Numbered from the stretch's first letter, positions 24,396 to 34,206 are shown. The stretch: 64,000 nucleotides of DNA from Prevotella sp. (GCA_017478085.1 JAFVEE010000016.1:1-64000); one strand, 5' to 3'. Numbers and translations: made by a program. Notes: generated by a model from the letters alone, not told the origin.

Positions 24396-25535
24396 TTAGT
24401 GGGTGTAGAACTCGTGCATAACCTGCCAGGCCTGCTTGCGCTGCCCTTCGCTGGAGATGAGCCCCTTGCGGTTCCACCCCTCCTGGTATTGCGGATGCAA
24501 CCGGGTGGGCGAACGGAAGTCGAAGAGCAGCCAGGGCGAGATGCCGCAGAGGTTGGGTATGAGCGAGAACATCGTGAGGTTGTCGCGATAGAGCTGCGCC
24601 TGGTATTCCTCACTCCAGCTGCTGGCCACGTCGGCAGCACCGTGCTGGCCGTAGAGGGCCTCGCCGCCAAACTCCGAGATGAAGAGTGGCTTCCCCTCGG
24701 CCACACGCCATGCTATTTCGTCAGGCTTTCTTGACCAGCGCGAGTACCAGCCCATATAGCGGTTGATGCCGATGACATCGAGCTGGCCGACCATCTCGTC
24801 ATCGAGCGTGAAGAGCCCCGTCTTCGCATCGAAGGTGACGGTGTTGAAAGCCGCACAGTACAGGCGGGTGGTGTCCATCTCCCTGCCCGTTCGCAGCAGT
24901 TCCTGCAGAAAGGCATTGCGACTGGCCGACTGTGTTGTCTCGTTGGCTACGCTCCAGAAGCAGTTGGCACAGCGGTTATAGTCGCGGCGAATGGTTTCGC
25001 GCACGATGTGCTCGTTCTGCTGGTAGTGGGCCAGTCGCACCATGTTGCATCCCAGCGCCTTGGCCTCGCCTACCAAGTAGCGGGCATCGGCCAGACTATG
25101 GGCACGCCGCTGCTGCTGCGGAATCTCCTCGTGGAAGGATATGCTCTTCAGGAATGCAGCTTCTTCACCCTTATGTCGGCAGTAGCCACACCTTCGGTGT
25201 TCGCCGTCAGCCTGACGGTCTTCTTTAGCTCGGGGATGCTGAGCGTCACTTCTTTGGCAACGGGTTCTGAGAGCTGAATGCGGGCGTGAACCACGTCGGG
25301 CAGATGGCGGTCCAGCTGTATCTGGTATTCACTGACGAACAGCCGTGGCACGCTGACCAGCAGCACGTCGCGTGTAATGCCGCCATAGTTCCACCAGTCG
25401 AAGGTCATGGCTGGAATGGCATCGACCGTACGGCGGTTGTTCACCTGTATCACCAGGAAGTTGTCGCCCTCCTTCAGCTGATGGGTCACCTCTGTCTGGA
25501 AGCCCGTGAAGGCTCCTTGTAGGCATTAGGCGCAA
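24396..25535 (-). pseudogene. GH2 family (beta-glucuronidase-like) remnant
   Basis: Two pieces in different frames belong to one GH2 enzyme. At 25535-25148: GAFTGFQTEVTHQLKEGDN...FDWWNYGGITRDVLLV, the end of the sugar-binding domain and the immunoglobulin-like domain. At about 25178-24396: FLKSISFHEE...GCNMVRLAHYQQNEH, the TIM barrel with acid/base Glu in FWSVANET and nucleophile Glu in FISEFGGE. The N-terminal domain, the link between the two pieces (roughly 80 residues) and the reading frame are lost. It precedes the PL11 gene on the same strand and was probably the first gene of that pectin operon. It is no longer able to make a complete enzyme. Confidence 0.8.
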
Positions 25536-25627
25536 GCCCCATCAACGAAATCATACAAAGAGTTCTGTTTTTGTACGTTTTCGCACAGAAACGGATGAAA
25601 AGAGACGTGGGGGCGGCCGCAGCGCCG

Positions 25628-25635
25628 TAATTTTG
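25628..25635 (+). promoter_or_regulatory. -7 box before the amber-interrupted GH2 gene
   Basis: TAATTTTG fits TAnnTTTG and is 28 bp before the ATG at 25663. No clear -33 element was found. Confidence 0.5.
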
Positions 25636-27540
25636 CGGCAGAAACAAAATACAAGCGCAACAATGATGAACCTAAGACGAATCCTCGGCCTCGCGCTCCT
25701 CGCGCTGAGCCTTTCTGCCCTGGCAGGCAACCGCTATAACTTTAACGCCGGATGGCTGATGAAAGTAGGCGACGACCACGCCGCCAGCCGTACCGACTAT
25801 GACGACAGCCAGTGGCAGCAGGTCACGCTGCCCCGCGCCTTCAACCAGGAGGAGGCCTTCGCCCGCGCCATCGACGAGCTCACCGACACGGTGGTGTGGT
25901 ACAGAAAGCATTTCACGCTGGCCCCCCGGGGACAAAAATACTTCATCGAGTTCGAGGGCGTGCGCTTCGCGGCGCAGGTGTTCCTGAACGGTCACGAGGT
26001 GGGCTGGCACGAAAATGGCGTGATGGCCTTTGGCATGGACCTTACACCTTATATAAATAAGGAAGGCGAGAATGTGCTGGCCGTGCGGGTAGACAACGAC
26101 TGGAAGTACCGCGAGCGACAGGAAACGCTGAACCCACTGAGCGGCAAGCTCACGCATTCCGGCTACCAGTGGAACGACAAGAACTTCTACTGCAATTATG
26201 GCGGCATCAACAAGAACGTGTGGCTGCACGTGATGACGTCGGACATCTACCAGACGCTGCCGCTCTACTCGAACCTGGGCACCACAGGCACCTACGTCTA
26301 TGCCACCGACATCGACGTGGAGTAGCGCAAGGCCACCATCAACGTGGCATCGCAGGTGAAAAACGATTCAAAGGAAGAGAAAGTAGTTTTTTTCAAAGTT
26401 TTAGTTAATAGTTGTATTAGTAGTGAGCAAGTAGCAAGTTTCGCCGGGCAGGCCGTGACGGTTGCACCCGGTGAGACGGCTATTTGTAAGGCCCAGGCCC
26501 CTGTCAGCGACCTGCATTTCTGGTCGTGGGGCTATGGCTACCTGTACGATGTAAAGACCGAACTTGTGATCGACGGTTCACCCGTCGACACCCAGATAAC
26601 GCGCACGGGCTTCCGCAAGACGGCCTTCAAGGACGGCATGGTATGGCTGAACGACCGCGTCATCCAGCTGAAGGGCTTTGCCCAGCGCAGCACCAACGAG
26701 TGGCCAGCCGTGGGCATCTCGGTGCCAGCGTGGATGAGCGACTACTCGAACCGCCTGGCCCTGGAGTGCAATGCCAACCTGTTCCGCTGGATGCACGTCA
26801 CGCCGATGAAGCAGGACATCGAATCGTTCGACCGCCTGGGGCTCATCCAGGCCATGCCGGCCGGCGATGCCGAGAAAGACGTGAGTGACCGCCGCTGGGG
26901 CCATCGCAAGGAGGTGATGCGCGATGCCATCATCTACAACCGCAACAACCCCTCAATCCTCTTTTACGAGAGCGGCAACGCCAACATCAGCGACGAGCAC
27001 ATAGCCGAGATGAAGCAGATTCGCGATGAGTACGACCCCTACGGTGGCCGTGCCATCGGCTCGCGCAATATGCTCGACTCGCGTGTGGCCGAATATGGCG
27101 GCGAGATGCTCTACATCAATAAGAGCGCCACCAAGCCCATGTGGATGATGGAGTATTGCCGCGACGAGGGCATTCGCCGCTACTGGGACGAGTACAGCTA
27201 TCCCTACCACAAGGAGGGCGAGGGAAAGCTGTTCCGGGGCAACGTGGCCCTGAGCTACAACCACAACCAGGACCGCTTTGCCGTAGAGAACGTCGTTCGC
27301 TGGAACGAGTACTGGATGGCACGCCCCGGTCAGGGCCGCCGCGTCAACTCGGGCGGTGCCAAGATCATCTTCAGCGACTCGAATACCCACTTCCGTGGCG
27401 AGAAGAACTACCGCACCAGCGGCGATGTCGATGCCATGCGCCTGCCAAAGGACTCCTACTTCGCCCATCAGGCTATATGGGACGGCTGGGTAGATACCGA
27501 GCAGGAGCATACCTATATTGTTGGGCATTGGAACTATGGA

Positions 27541-27606
27541 GCCTCCCCCAGCCCCATTCCCGAGCAAAGCTCGCCTACCCGTAGCCTTTCCCAAGGAGGG
27601 GTGACC
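27541..27606 (+). repeat. in-frame palindromic insertion in the GH2 gene
   Basis: A CCTCCCCCAGCCCC...AAGGAGGGG stretch encodes SPSPIPEQSSPTRSLSQGG between HWNYGA and TKPVYVV, which would otherwise be adjacent parts of one domain. It is related to the palindromes at 13384 and 51614. Confidence 0.65.
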
Positions 27607-27750
27607 AAACCCGTCTACGTGGTTTCCACTGGCGACGAGGTAGAGCTGTTCCTTAATGGCAAGAGCCTTGGCAAGGGCAAGCGCAGCAACACCTTCCTTT
27701 TCACCTTCGACAGCGTGAGGTACGAGCCGGGCGTTCTGAAAGCCGTTTCC

Positions 27751-27800
27751 TATCGCTCCCCTCTTACCTCTCACCTCTCCCCTCTCAGTTCCCATCAGAT
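27751..27800 (+). repeat. in-frame CCTCTCACCTCTCCC repeat in the GH2 gene
   Basis: A tandem pyrimidine repeat encodes RSPLTSHLSPLSSH. The same repeat is found in frame at 33042-33098 and 39279-39324. Confidence 0.7.
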
Positions 27801-28736
27801 TGAGACCGTGGGCGAGCCTGCCGCCATTCGTATGCAGTGGGTAGAAGCCCCCGAGGTGTTCCGTGCCGACGGTGCCGACATTCGCATGGCCGATGTCGAG
27901 GTGGTCGATGCCCAGGGCCGTCGCTGTCCGCTGGCTCACGATATGCTCCAGTTCTCACTGGAAGGCGAGGCCGAATGGCTTGGAGGCCTGAGCGGGCTGG
28001 GTGAGGATTCCCTCGACAACCGCGTGCTGAGCAAGGAACTGCCCATCGAGGCTGGCATCTGCCGCATTATGGTGCGCAGCACCACGAAGGCAGGACGGTT
28101 TACGCTCACGGCCAAGGCCGCAGGCTTTAAGGCGGCAACCCTGAGCGGCGTAACGACAGCCACTCCCGTAGAGGGCGGCTTCTACGTTGATGCCAAGGGG
28201 CAGCCCATCGAAGCCGCATGGGGCCGCGAGCTACCCGCGTACACCCAACGAGGCGAGACGCCCCGCAGCCCTTCCTATCGCAACCACCTCTCCACCGTGA
28301 CTATTACCGGCATCGCCTCGCCCAGCGACACCACGGGCATCTGGACCGTCTGCGACGACAACGAGCAGACCAAGTGGCTGAGCGACGGCCTGCTGCAGCA
28401 CTCGCAGCTGACCTTCAGCCTGGAGCATCCCGCCGCCATCAGCCAGGTGGCCCTGCGCCTCGACGGCTTCCGCAAGACCAGCTATCCGCTCGAGATCAAG
28501 GCAGGCGACCAGGTGGTATGGTCGGGCTATACCGACAAGACCCTGGGCTACGCCTACTGCCTGATAGAGAAGCCCGTCGTGGCCAGCACCTATACCATAC
28601 GCATGCTGGGCCCCGCCACCGTGCAGGAAGCCTTTGCCGACATGACCGAGCTGGCTGCCAGGCAGACCGTGAGCACCAAGGCATCGAAGAGCGACCGCCT
28701 GGGCATCATCGAGATAGAGTTCAAGGAGTAGAAAAA

Positions 28737-28768
28737 AAAGTGCGAGGCCCCCAGCGCCTCGCACTTTC
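28737..28768. terminator. bidirectional terminator between convergent genes
   Basis: A 12-bp stem (28737-28748 with 28756-28767) has a T-run on the minus-strand side (A-run at 28732-28739). It serves the convergent GH2 and esterase genes. Confidence 0.88.
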
Positions 28769-28772
28769 CCTA

Positions 28773-30383
28773 TTATTTTACGATTACTTTCCTTTGGTCA
28801 CAAATATAGATTCCGGCTGTCCTGGGCTGACCGACTGGCAGTCCTGAGAGGGTGTAGAGCCGATGGTCTGCGGCATAGGGCCTATGCTCATTGATGCCGC
28901 TGGCCTGAACAGGCGAAGCATCGCTCACCATAACCTTCGTAACGAAAACGCCACCGCCGATGATGCAGAAGTACATGTCCTGCGGATGAGTGAACGTGTC
29001 GCGGTACCACCACACATTCTTCTGCTGGTTGTACGAGGCCACGCCGCCCTGTATGCAGTCCAGGTACTGCTCGTACATAGTGTCGTAGGTCAGGCCGCGC
29101 TCTGCCGACGACTTCGCCGTGACCGACTCGATCGTCACGTATTGGCCCGGCTTCACTTTTGGCACAATGAGGTAGATGCCACTGGCATAAAGTCCGATGT
29201 TCTTGCCCGGATTGATGGTGGCACGGTTGGCACTGGCCTTGAAGAAGAGCCCCTCGGTCTCAGGAAACTTGTAGCCCGTCGATGTCTGCAGCTCCGTCGG
29301 CTCCGACCATGAGCCGCTGTAGCGATAGCCCCACTGGCTCAGTGCTGCCCACTTCTCGTCGGCCTGTATTTGCGCCAGCGACTCCTCGCTCCACGGCCTG
29401 GTGAAGTCCCACGACCGCTCGGCCTCTACCTCAATGTCGGTGTTGCCGCTATCGGCCGAAGGCTTCTTCGCCTCGATGGTCTCGCCCTCTACCAGGCCCA
29501 GCTCCACCAGCTTGTTGTACATCATCTTGCCCAGATACTCAGTGGCAGGCCCGTCGAAGTGCAGGTTGTCGCTGCGCAGCGTCACGTCGCTCATGTCGAT
29601 GTAGTGCACGTTTGGATCCTCCCTTGCCACTTGCAGCTGAGCCTTCTCCACCGTGGCGTTGTACTGCGTGGAGCTGTGGCAGACGGTGCCGAAGATGAAA
29701 GGCAGCGTCCTGGCCCGCTCGTCGCCCGTTTTCTCGTAGATGGCCTGGCGCATGTAGGCAATCATCGTCTTGAAGTTCTCGTAGTACTGGCCAGCGGCAT
29801 TGCGGTCGCTCTCACCCTGATGCCACATAATGGCCTTCACCTCGTAGCCCTCGTCAAGTTTCGAGAGCGTGCCGTCGACCAGCGAGGCGAAGCCCTCGGT
29901 CAGGTTCTTGGTCAGCGAGTTGTTGTTGGCGTATGCTGCCTGAGTGATGTCGTCGCCCTTGTAGGCATAGTGCGTCTGCATCCACTCGGCATCGGCATAC
30001 CAGATGGGCAGTTTCTCGGCGGTCACCCCCGGGGCAATGGCTGTGCCGCCGTAGGCACACTTCACGGCATAGAACGGGCGTTGCAGGGCCTGCTCTATCC
30101 AGTAGTTGGCCACGTCGCAGAAGGCGTAGCGCGTGCCAGGCGCAAACGTGCGCTCCTCGAAGGTCTTCTTCGACGGGTCGCCACAGATGCTTGCATACTT
30201 CAGATAGTGGTAGGGCGCGTAGGGTGCCTGTCCCACCATCATGTAGTCGGGCAGGTTCTGTACATACTCACGGCCATCGGCATTCGACTGGCCGGCATAG
30301 AGAAACACTGAGGCTGGCCGGGTCTGGGCCGTGCCTGTTGCTGCAAGAAGCCCCCCAAGGAGCAGAGACAATAGACGTTTCAT
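28773..30383 (-). CDS. secreted SGNH/sialate-O-acetylesterase-type esterase
   Basis: The 536-residue protein starts at MKRLLSLLLGGLLAATGTAQ (30383); an earlier ATG at 30473 lies upstream of the -7 box. The catalytic domain (about 20-290) shows SVFLYAGQSNADG (nucleophile Ser in GQSN), CAYGGTAI, IMWHQGESD and a late DNLHFDG (catalytic Asp/His), the pattern of carbohydrate acetylesterases of the SASA/CE6 group. A beta-rich region (about 330-500) may bind carbohydrate. The C-terminus (LYTLSGLPVGQPRTAGIYIC) is a type IX-like sorting tail ending KVIVK. It probably removes acetyl groups from plant polysaccharide at the cell surface, fitting the neighbouring pectin enzymes. Confidence 0.85.
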   Translation of the reverse strand: MKRLLSLLLGGLLAATGTAQTRPASVFLYAGQSNADGREYVQNLPDYMMVGQAPYAPYHYLKYASICGDPSKKTFEERTFAPGTRYAFCDVANYWIEQALQRPFYAVKCAYGGTAIAPGVTAEKLPIWYADAEWMQTHYAYKGDDITQAAYANNNSLTKNLTEGFASLVDGTLSKLDEGYEVKAIMWHQGESDRNAAGQYYENFKTMIAYMRQAIYEKTGDERARTLPFIFGTVCHSSTQYNATVEKAQLQVAREDPNVHYIDMSDVTLRSDNLHFDGPATEYLGKMMYNKLVELGLVEGETIEAKKPSADSGNTDIEVEAERSWDFTRPWSEESLAQIQADEKWAALSQWGYRYSGSWSEPTELQTSTGYKFPETEGLFFKASANRATINPGKNIGLYASGIYLIVPKVKPGQYVTIESVTAKSSAERGLTYDTMYEQYLDCIQGGVASYNQQKNVWWYRDTFTHPQDMYFCIIGGGVFVTKVMVSDASPVQASGINEHRPYAADHRLYTLSGLPVGQPRTAGIYICDQRKVIVK

Positions 30384-30431
30384 AGTTGTTGAGTCGTTAA
30401 AGATTCTGTTATGTTTTGTACTTTTATGCTG

Positions 30432-30439
30432 CAAATATA
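30432..30439 (-). promoter_or_regulatory. -7 box for the esterase gene
   Basis: Minus-strand TATATTTG fits the consensus. The leader would be about 45 nt to the ATG at 30383. Confidence 0.55.
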
Positions 30440-30525
30440 CATCATTTCGGCCAAAAGCCCCGTCCAAAATCATTCGTTTATTTGTTTTTTTGTACGTTCG
30501 TATAGTCGGTTTGAAAAATATTACT

Positions 30526-30533
30526 TAAATTTG
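30526..30533 (+). promoter_or_regulatory. -7 box directly before the second HTCS gene
   Basis: TAAATTTG ends only 7 bp before the ATG at 30541. Transcription from it would begin at or next to the start codon, giving a leaderless or nearly leaderless mRNA. Confidence 0.55.
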
Positions 30534-30540
30534 CACCCGT

Positions 30541-33500
30541 ATGAAGCGTTTCCTATTACTACTAAGCATCGTCCTCGTGCCCCTGTGGCTCGGTGCCAAG
30601 GAAGAGATCGTGAGTTTCAGGCTGTCGAGCCAGCAGGGACTGCCCGACAACAGCGTGCGCTACATGCAGCAAGCCCCGTCGGGCCAGCTGCTGCTGATGA
30701 TGCACTACGATGCCTACAGCTACGACGGCTACTCGTTCCGCCGCTTGTCGCAGAACGACTTCGAGCAGCTGAAGGAGGCCTCGCTGCGCGACCACTCCAT
30801 CGACCAGGAGCACGACCGTGATAACCTGGGCAACCGCGTGGTGATGAGCGATGGCACGCTGCTCTATACCGACCGCCAGACTGGCGAGCAGATACGGCTC
30901 GACGTGCTGCCACGGCAGTGGGAGAAGCTGACGCGCAACCTGAAATGCCGCGTGGTGACCGACCACGAGGGGCGCATCTGGGTGTCGCTCAACGGCTTCG
31001 GGCTCTACGTCTACAACCGCCAGACGCGCCAACTGCGCCACATTACCAAGGACGATGGCAGCCGCCTCATCGACACGAACTACCTGGTCTATATGATGCT
31101 CGACCGCGATGGCAACGTATGGCTGTCGGGCGAGCACTACGGCCTGGTATGCCTGCAAACCGTGAACCAGGGCTACGAGGTGCTGCGGCCCACCTACAGC
31201 ACGGCTACCGACCGCAACGAGGAGGTGCGCATGATGACGCGACTGGCCGACGGGCGGGTGGTAATGGCCAACAACGAGGGGCGCGTGATGGTGGCCGACA
31301 GCCTGCTGCGGAACATCGCGCCACTGCCTACCGACGGCGAGAACTACATCTCGGCCACGCTCGACGCCACTGGCCGCCTGTGGCTGGGATCGAGGGTGAA
31401 CGGCATCTACGTGGGCGGGCGACACTATGGCCGCGGGCGCACCGACTGCCTGCTGCTCGACAGCAGGCAGCGCCTGTGGTCGTGCGGAGTGCAGCGATCG
31501 GTATCGCTGCTCACGCTTACGCCCAGCGGGCAGTTCCGCGAGCAGACCTTCCTCGACAGCGTGGCCAACCTGCAGCCCCGTATGCTCATAGAAGACCATC
31601 GGGGCGACATCTGGGTGGCCACGGAGCAAGGCCTTTTCGCCTTGACAGAAAAGGGAGAGCCCACGCCCAGCGCGAGGCCCGTCGTAGAGGCACCGTTGCG
31701 CTGCCTTTTCGAAGACAGCCGCCACACTCTGTGGCTCGGCACGCTGACCAACGGCGTGCTGCGGGCCGACAACTCGAAGGGCCGCCCGTGGCCCGAGTTC
31801 CAGCGCCTGTGCCGTGCCGACGGCCTGGCAGGCGACGCCATACAGATGATTGCCGAAGACGGGCAGGGCCGCATCTGCATTGCCACCAAGACGGGATGCT
31901 CGGTCTGCGATGCCGGCACTGGCCGCATTCGCAGTCTTTACATCACCGACAACCCGCTGCGCAACTACTACGAGGAGAACAGCTGGGCCCTGCTCGCCGA
32001 CGGGCGGCTGGCACTGGGCACGCTCGATGGCATCGTGGTGCTGCAGAACGACTGCGCCGCAGTCACCGAAGGCACGCACGCGGCCTGCGTGACCAGCCTC
32101 TACGTGAACGGCGAGGAAAGGCCGCTGCCCGCCGGTGGCTGGGAGGGTGCCCATACCGAGAACACGCTCACGCTTCACGCCTCTACCTTCAACTACCCCG
32201 CCTTGCAGCAGACCGACTATGCCTTCTTCCTTGAGGGCTACGACCGCGACTGGAGCGAGCCCTCGCCACTCAGCCAGACCAGCTACAAGCAGCTGTCGCC
32301 CGGCCACTACACGCTGCACGTGAAAGCCCGCGAGGCCGGTGGCGACTGGGGTCAGGAGTGTGTGGTGGCCATCACCATTCGCCCGCCGCTCTGGGCCACG
32401 TGGTGGGCCTACCTTATTTATATAATGCTGGCCGTCATCATCGGCTATACGCTCTACCGCCACCTGCGCCACCTGAACGCGCTGCACCAGGCCGTGGCCG
32501 TAGAGAAGCAGCTCACGGAGTACAAGCTGAAGTTCTTCACCAACATCTCGCACGAGTTCCGCACGCCGCTCACGCTCATACAAGGGTCTATGGACAAGCT
32601 GCGCCAACTGCCCGACACCCCCTCGTCGGCCCGCCAGCCGCTCAGCTCCATGCAGCGCAACGTAGACCGCCTGCTGCGCCTCATCAACCAGCTCCTGGAG
32701 TTCCGGCGCATGCAGAACAACAAGCTGTCGCTCGCACTCGAGGAGACCGACGTGGTCAGCTTCGTCTACAACATCTGCCAGACCTTCCACGACACGGCCG
32801 AGCAGCAGGGCATAGCCCTCTCGTTTGTGCCTGCCATGAAAAGCCACACCATGTTCATAGACCGTGGCTTCATCGACAAGGCCGTCTACAACCTGCTCTC
32901 GAATGCCTTCAAATATACGCCAAAGGGAGGGAACGTGACGGTTTATATTAGAGGGGAGAGGGGAGAGGTAAGAGGTGAGAGGTCAGAAGTGAGAGGTCAG
33001 AGGTCAGAAGTGAGAGGTGAGAGGTCAGACCAGCAAAACTATTCTCTTACCACTCCCCTCTCCCCTCTCCCCTCTGACCACTCTCCTCTCCCCTCTCTAA
33101 ACATCGTGGTTTCAGACACCGGCGTGGGCGTGCCCGAGGATATGCGCGAGAAGATCTTCGACCGCTTCCAGCGCGGACAGATAGGGCGCGACTCGCTGGG
33201 CATCGGCCTCGACCTGACGGCAGAGCTCATACGCACCCACCACGGCACCATACGCTGCGAGGCCAACCCCGGCGGCGGCAGCATCTTCACCATTGCGCTG
33301 CCCACCGACAAGAGCGTCTACAGTGAGAGGGACTTCCTCTCGGAGAAAGCCCCCCACAAGGAAGACCAGACCGACGAGCGGCGGGGCTTTACCGAGGCCG
33401 TGCGCGAGGCGCAGGTAGAGCCTATGAACGACCACCGCGTGCTCGTGGTAGAAGACGATGCCGAGATTCAGACCTACCTGCGCCACGAGCTGGGCCGCTA

Positions 33501-34206
33501 CTTCCAGGTCGCAGTGGCCAGCAATGGCGAGGAGGCACTTCAGCTCCTTGAGAGTGGAGAGCTGAGTACGGAGAGAGCGGTGGTGGTGACCGATGTGATG
33601 ATGCCGCGCATGAACGGCTACGAGCTGCTGAAGCGCATCCGTCAGAACGCGGCCACAAAGCACCTGCCCGTGATCATGCTCACCGCCCTCGATGCCGAAG
33701 ACCAGCAGGTGCGCGGCCTGGAGGCGGGGGCCGATGCCTATATAGCCAAGCCCTTCAGCCTGCAGCTGCTCCTGCTGCAATGCCGCAACCTGCTGCAGCG
33801 CGGCGACAGGATGAGGGATGCACTGGCCGTGGCACCCCCGCAGGGCGGGCAGCGGCTGTCGCCCGAGATCATCACCGAGGAGCGCGACCACCGTCTGCTG
33901 GCACAGCTCTCGGTCTGGGTCGACTCGCACCTGGCATCGCCCGACCTCTCTGTCGACCGCTTTGCCGAGGATATGGGCTACGGTCGCACCACCTTCTACG
34001 GCAAGCTGAAGTCGCTTACCGGCCAGACCCCCAACGAGTACATCAAGGAGCGCCATCTGCAGCGGGCTGCCGAGTTGCTGCAGGATGACCACGTCACCGT
34101 GGCCGAGGTGGCCTACCAGGTGGGTATGGGCACCCCGCAGTACCTGAGCACCGTCTTCAAGAAACGCTTTGGCATCACGCCCTCGCAGTACCAGAAGGGC
34201 GAATAA
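30541..34206 (+). CDS. hybrid two-component system regulator (HTCS) with repeat insertion
   Basis: The 1221-residue sensor-regulator has a signal peptide (1-20); beta-propeller sensor domains (about 25-540; blades such as RIWVSLNG, VWLSGEHYG, IWVATEQG, LWLGTLTNG); a Y_Y_Y domain (about 540-612); a membrane helix (about 616-640); HisKA with His671 in SHEFRTP; HATPase (N-box NAFKYTPKGG, G-box DTGVGV, GIGLDL); a receiver with phospho-acceptor Asp1018 in TDVMMPRMNG; and an AraC-type DNA-binding domain (about 1120-1221). Residues about 804-853, between the N-box strand and the G1 box of the ATPase domain, are a translated purine/pyrimidine repeat (RGERGEVRGERSEVRG...). It is the nearest intact regulator to the large SusC/SusD operon and may control it or the pectin genes. 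Confidence 0.93.
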   Translation: MKRFLLLLSIVLVPLWLGAKEEIVSFRLSSQQGLPDNSVRYMQQAPSGQLLLMMHYDAYSYDGYSFRRLSQNDFEQLKEASLRDHSIDQEHDRDNLGNRVVMSDGTLLYTDRQTGEQIRLDVLPRQWEKLTRNLKCRVVTDHEGRIWVSLNGFGLYVYNRQTRQLRHITKDDGSRLIDTNYLVYMMLDRDGNVWLSGEHYGLVCLQTVNQGYEVLRPTYSTATDRNEEVRMMTRLADGRVVMANNEGRVMVADSLLRNIAPLPTDGENYISATLDATGRLWLGSRVNGIYVGGRHYGRGRTDCLLLDSRQRLWSCGVQRSVSLLTLTPSGQFREQTFLDSVANLQPRMLIEDHRGDIWVATEQGLFALTEKGEPTPSARPVVEAPLRCLFEDSRHTLWLGTLTNGVLRADNSKGRPWPEFQRLCRADGLAGDAIQMIAEDGQGRICIATKTGCSVCDAGTGRIRSLYITDNPLRNYYEENSWALLADGRLALGTLDGIVVLQNDCAAVTEGTHAACVTSLYVNGEERPLPAGGWEGAHTENTLTLHASTFNYPALQQTDYAFFLEGYDRDWSEPSPLSQTSYKQLSPGHYTLHVKAREAGGDWGQECVVAITIRPPLWATWWAYLIYIMLAVIIGYTLYRHLRHLNALHQAVAVEKQLTEYKLKFFTNISHEFRTPLTLIQGSMDKLRQLPDTPSSARQPLSSMQRNVDRLLRLINQLLEFRRMQNNKLSLALEETDVVSFVYNICQTFHDTAEQQGIALSFVPAMKSHTMFIDRGFIDKAVYNLLSNAFKYTPKGGNVTVYIRGERGEVRGERSEVRGQRSEVRGERSDQQNYSLTTPLSPLPSDHSPLPSLNIVVSDTGVGVPEDMREKIFDRFQRGQIGRDSLGIGLDLTAELIRTHHGTIRCEANPGGGSIFTIALPTDKSVYSERDFLSEKAPHKEDQTDERRGFTEAVREAQVEPMNDHRVLVVEDDAEIQTYLRHELGRYFQVAVASNGEEALQLLESGELSTERAVVVTDVMMPRMNGYELLKRIRQNAATKHLPVIMLTALDAEDQQVRGLEAGADAYIAKPFSLQLLLLQCRNLLQRGDRMRDALAVAPPQGGQRLSPEIITEERDHRLLAQLSVWVDSHLASPDLSVDRFAEDMGYGRTTFYGKLKSLTGQTPNEYIKERHLQRAAELLQDDHVTVAEVAYQVGMGTPQYLSTVFKKRFGITPSQYQKGE
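32950..33098 (+). repeat. in-frame hairpin-forming repeat in the kinase ATPase domain
   Basis: A purine arm of AGAGGTGAGAGGTCAGA-type units (32950-33028) faces a pyrimidine arm of CTCCCCTCTCC-type units (33042-33098) around a short spacer. The arms are broadly complementary, so the DNA or RNA can fold into a long hairpin. It adds about 50 codons without breaking the frame. Confidence 0.85.

Larger units (their letters stand above)
25663..28731 (+). pseudogene. GH2 glycoside hydrolase interrupted by one in-frame TAG
   Basis: A single frame of 1022 codons is broken only by TAG at 26323-26325 (codon 221). The text before it (ATDIDVE) continues smoothly after it (RKATINVASQ), so no bases were lost. 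The N-terminus has a signal peptide (MNLRRILGLALLALSLSALAG) and the jelly-roll domain (WYRKHFTL, VFLNGHEVGWHENG). The second part has the GH2 barrel: LKGFAQRSTNEWPAVG, NLFRWMHV, NPSILFYESGN (putative acid/base region) and KPMWMMEYCRDEG (putative nucleophile region). Two repeat-derived inserts lie at residues about 627-648 and 697-713. Without suppression only a 220-residue fragment or a start-less remainder would be made. It could be a fresh nonsense mutation, a sequencing error or read-through. Confidence 0.8.

Noticed and set aside
24298..24477. Longer N-terminus for the PL11 lyase from the ATG at 24477
   Set aside because: It would put 60 basic residues before a perfect signal peptide and run over the promoter and the GH2 remnant.
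25663..28731. Reassignment of TAG to a sense codon in this organism
   Set aside because: TAG is used as the natural stop of other genes in the window (for example 28729-28731), so one internal TAG is better explained by mutation, error or local read-through.
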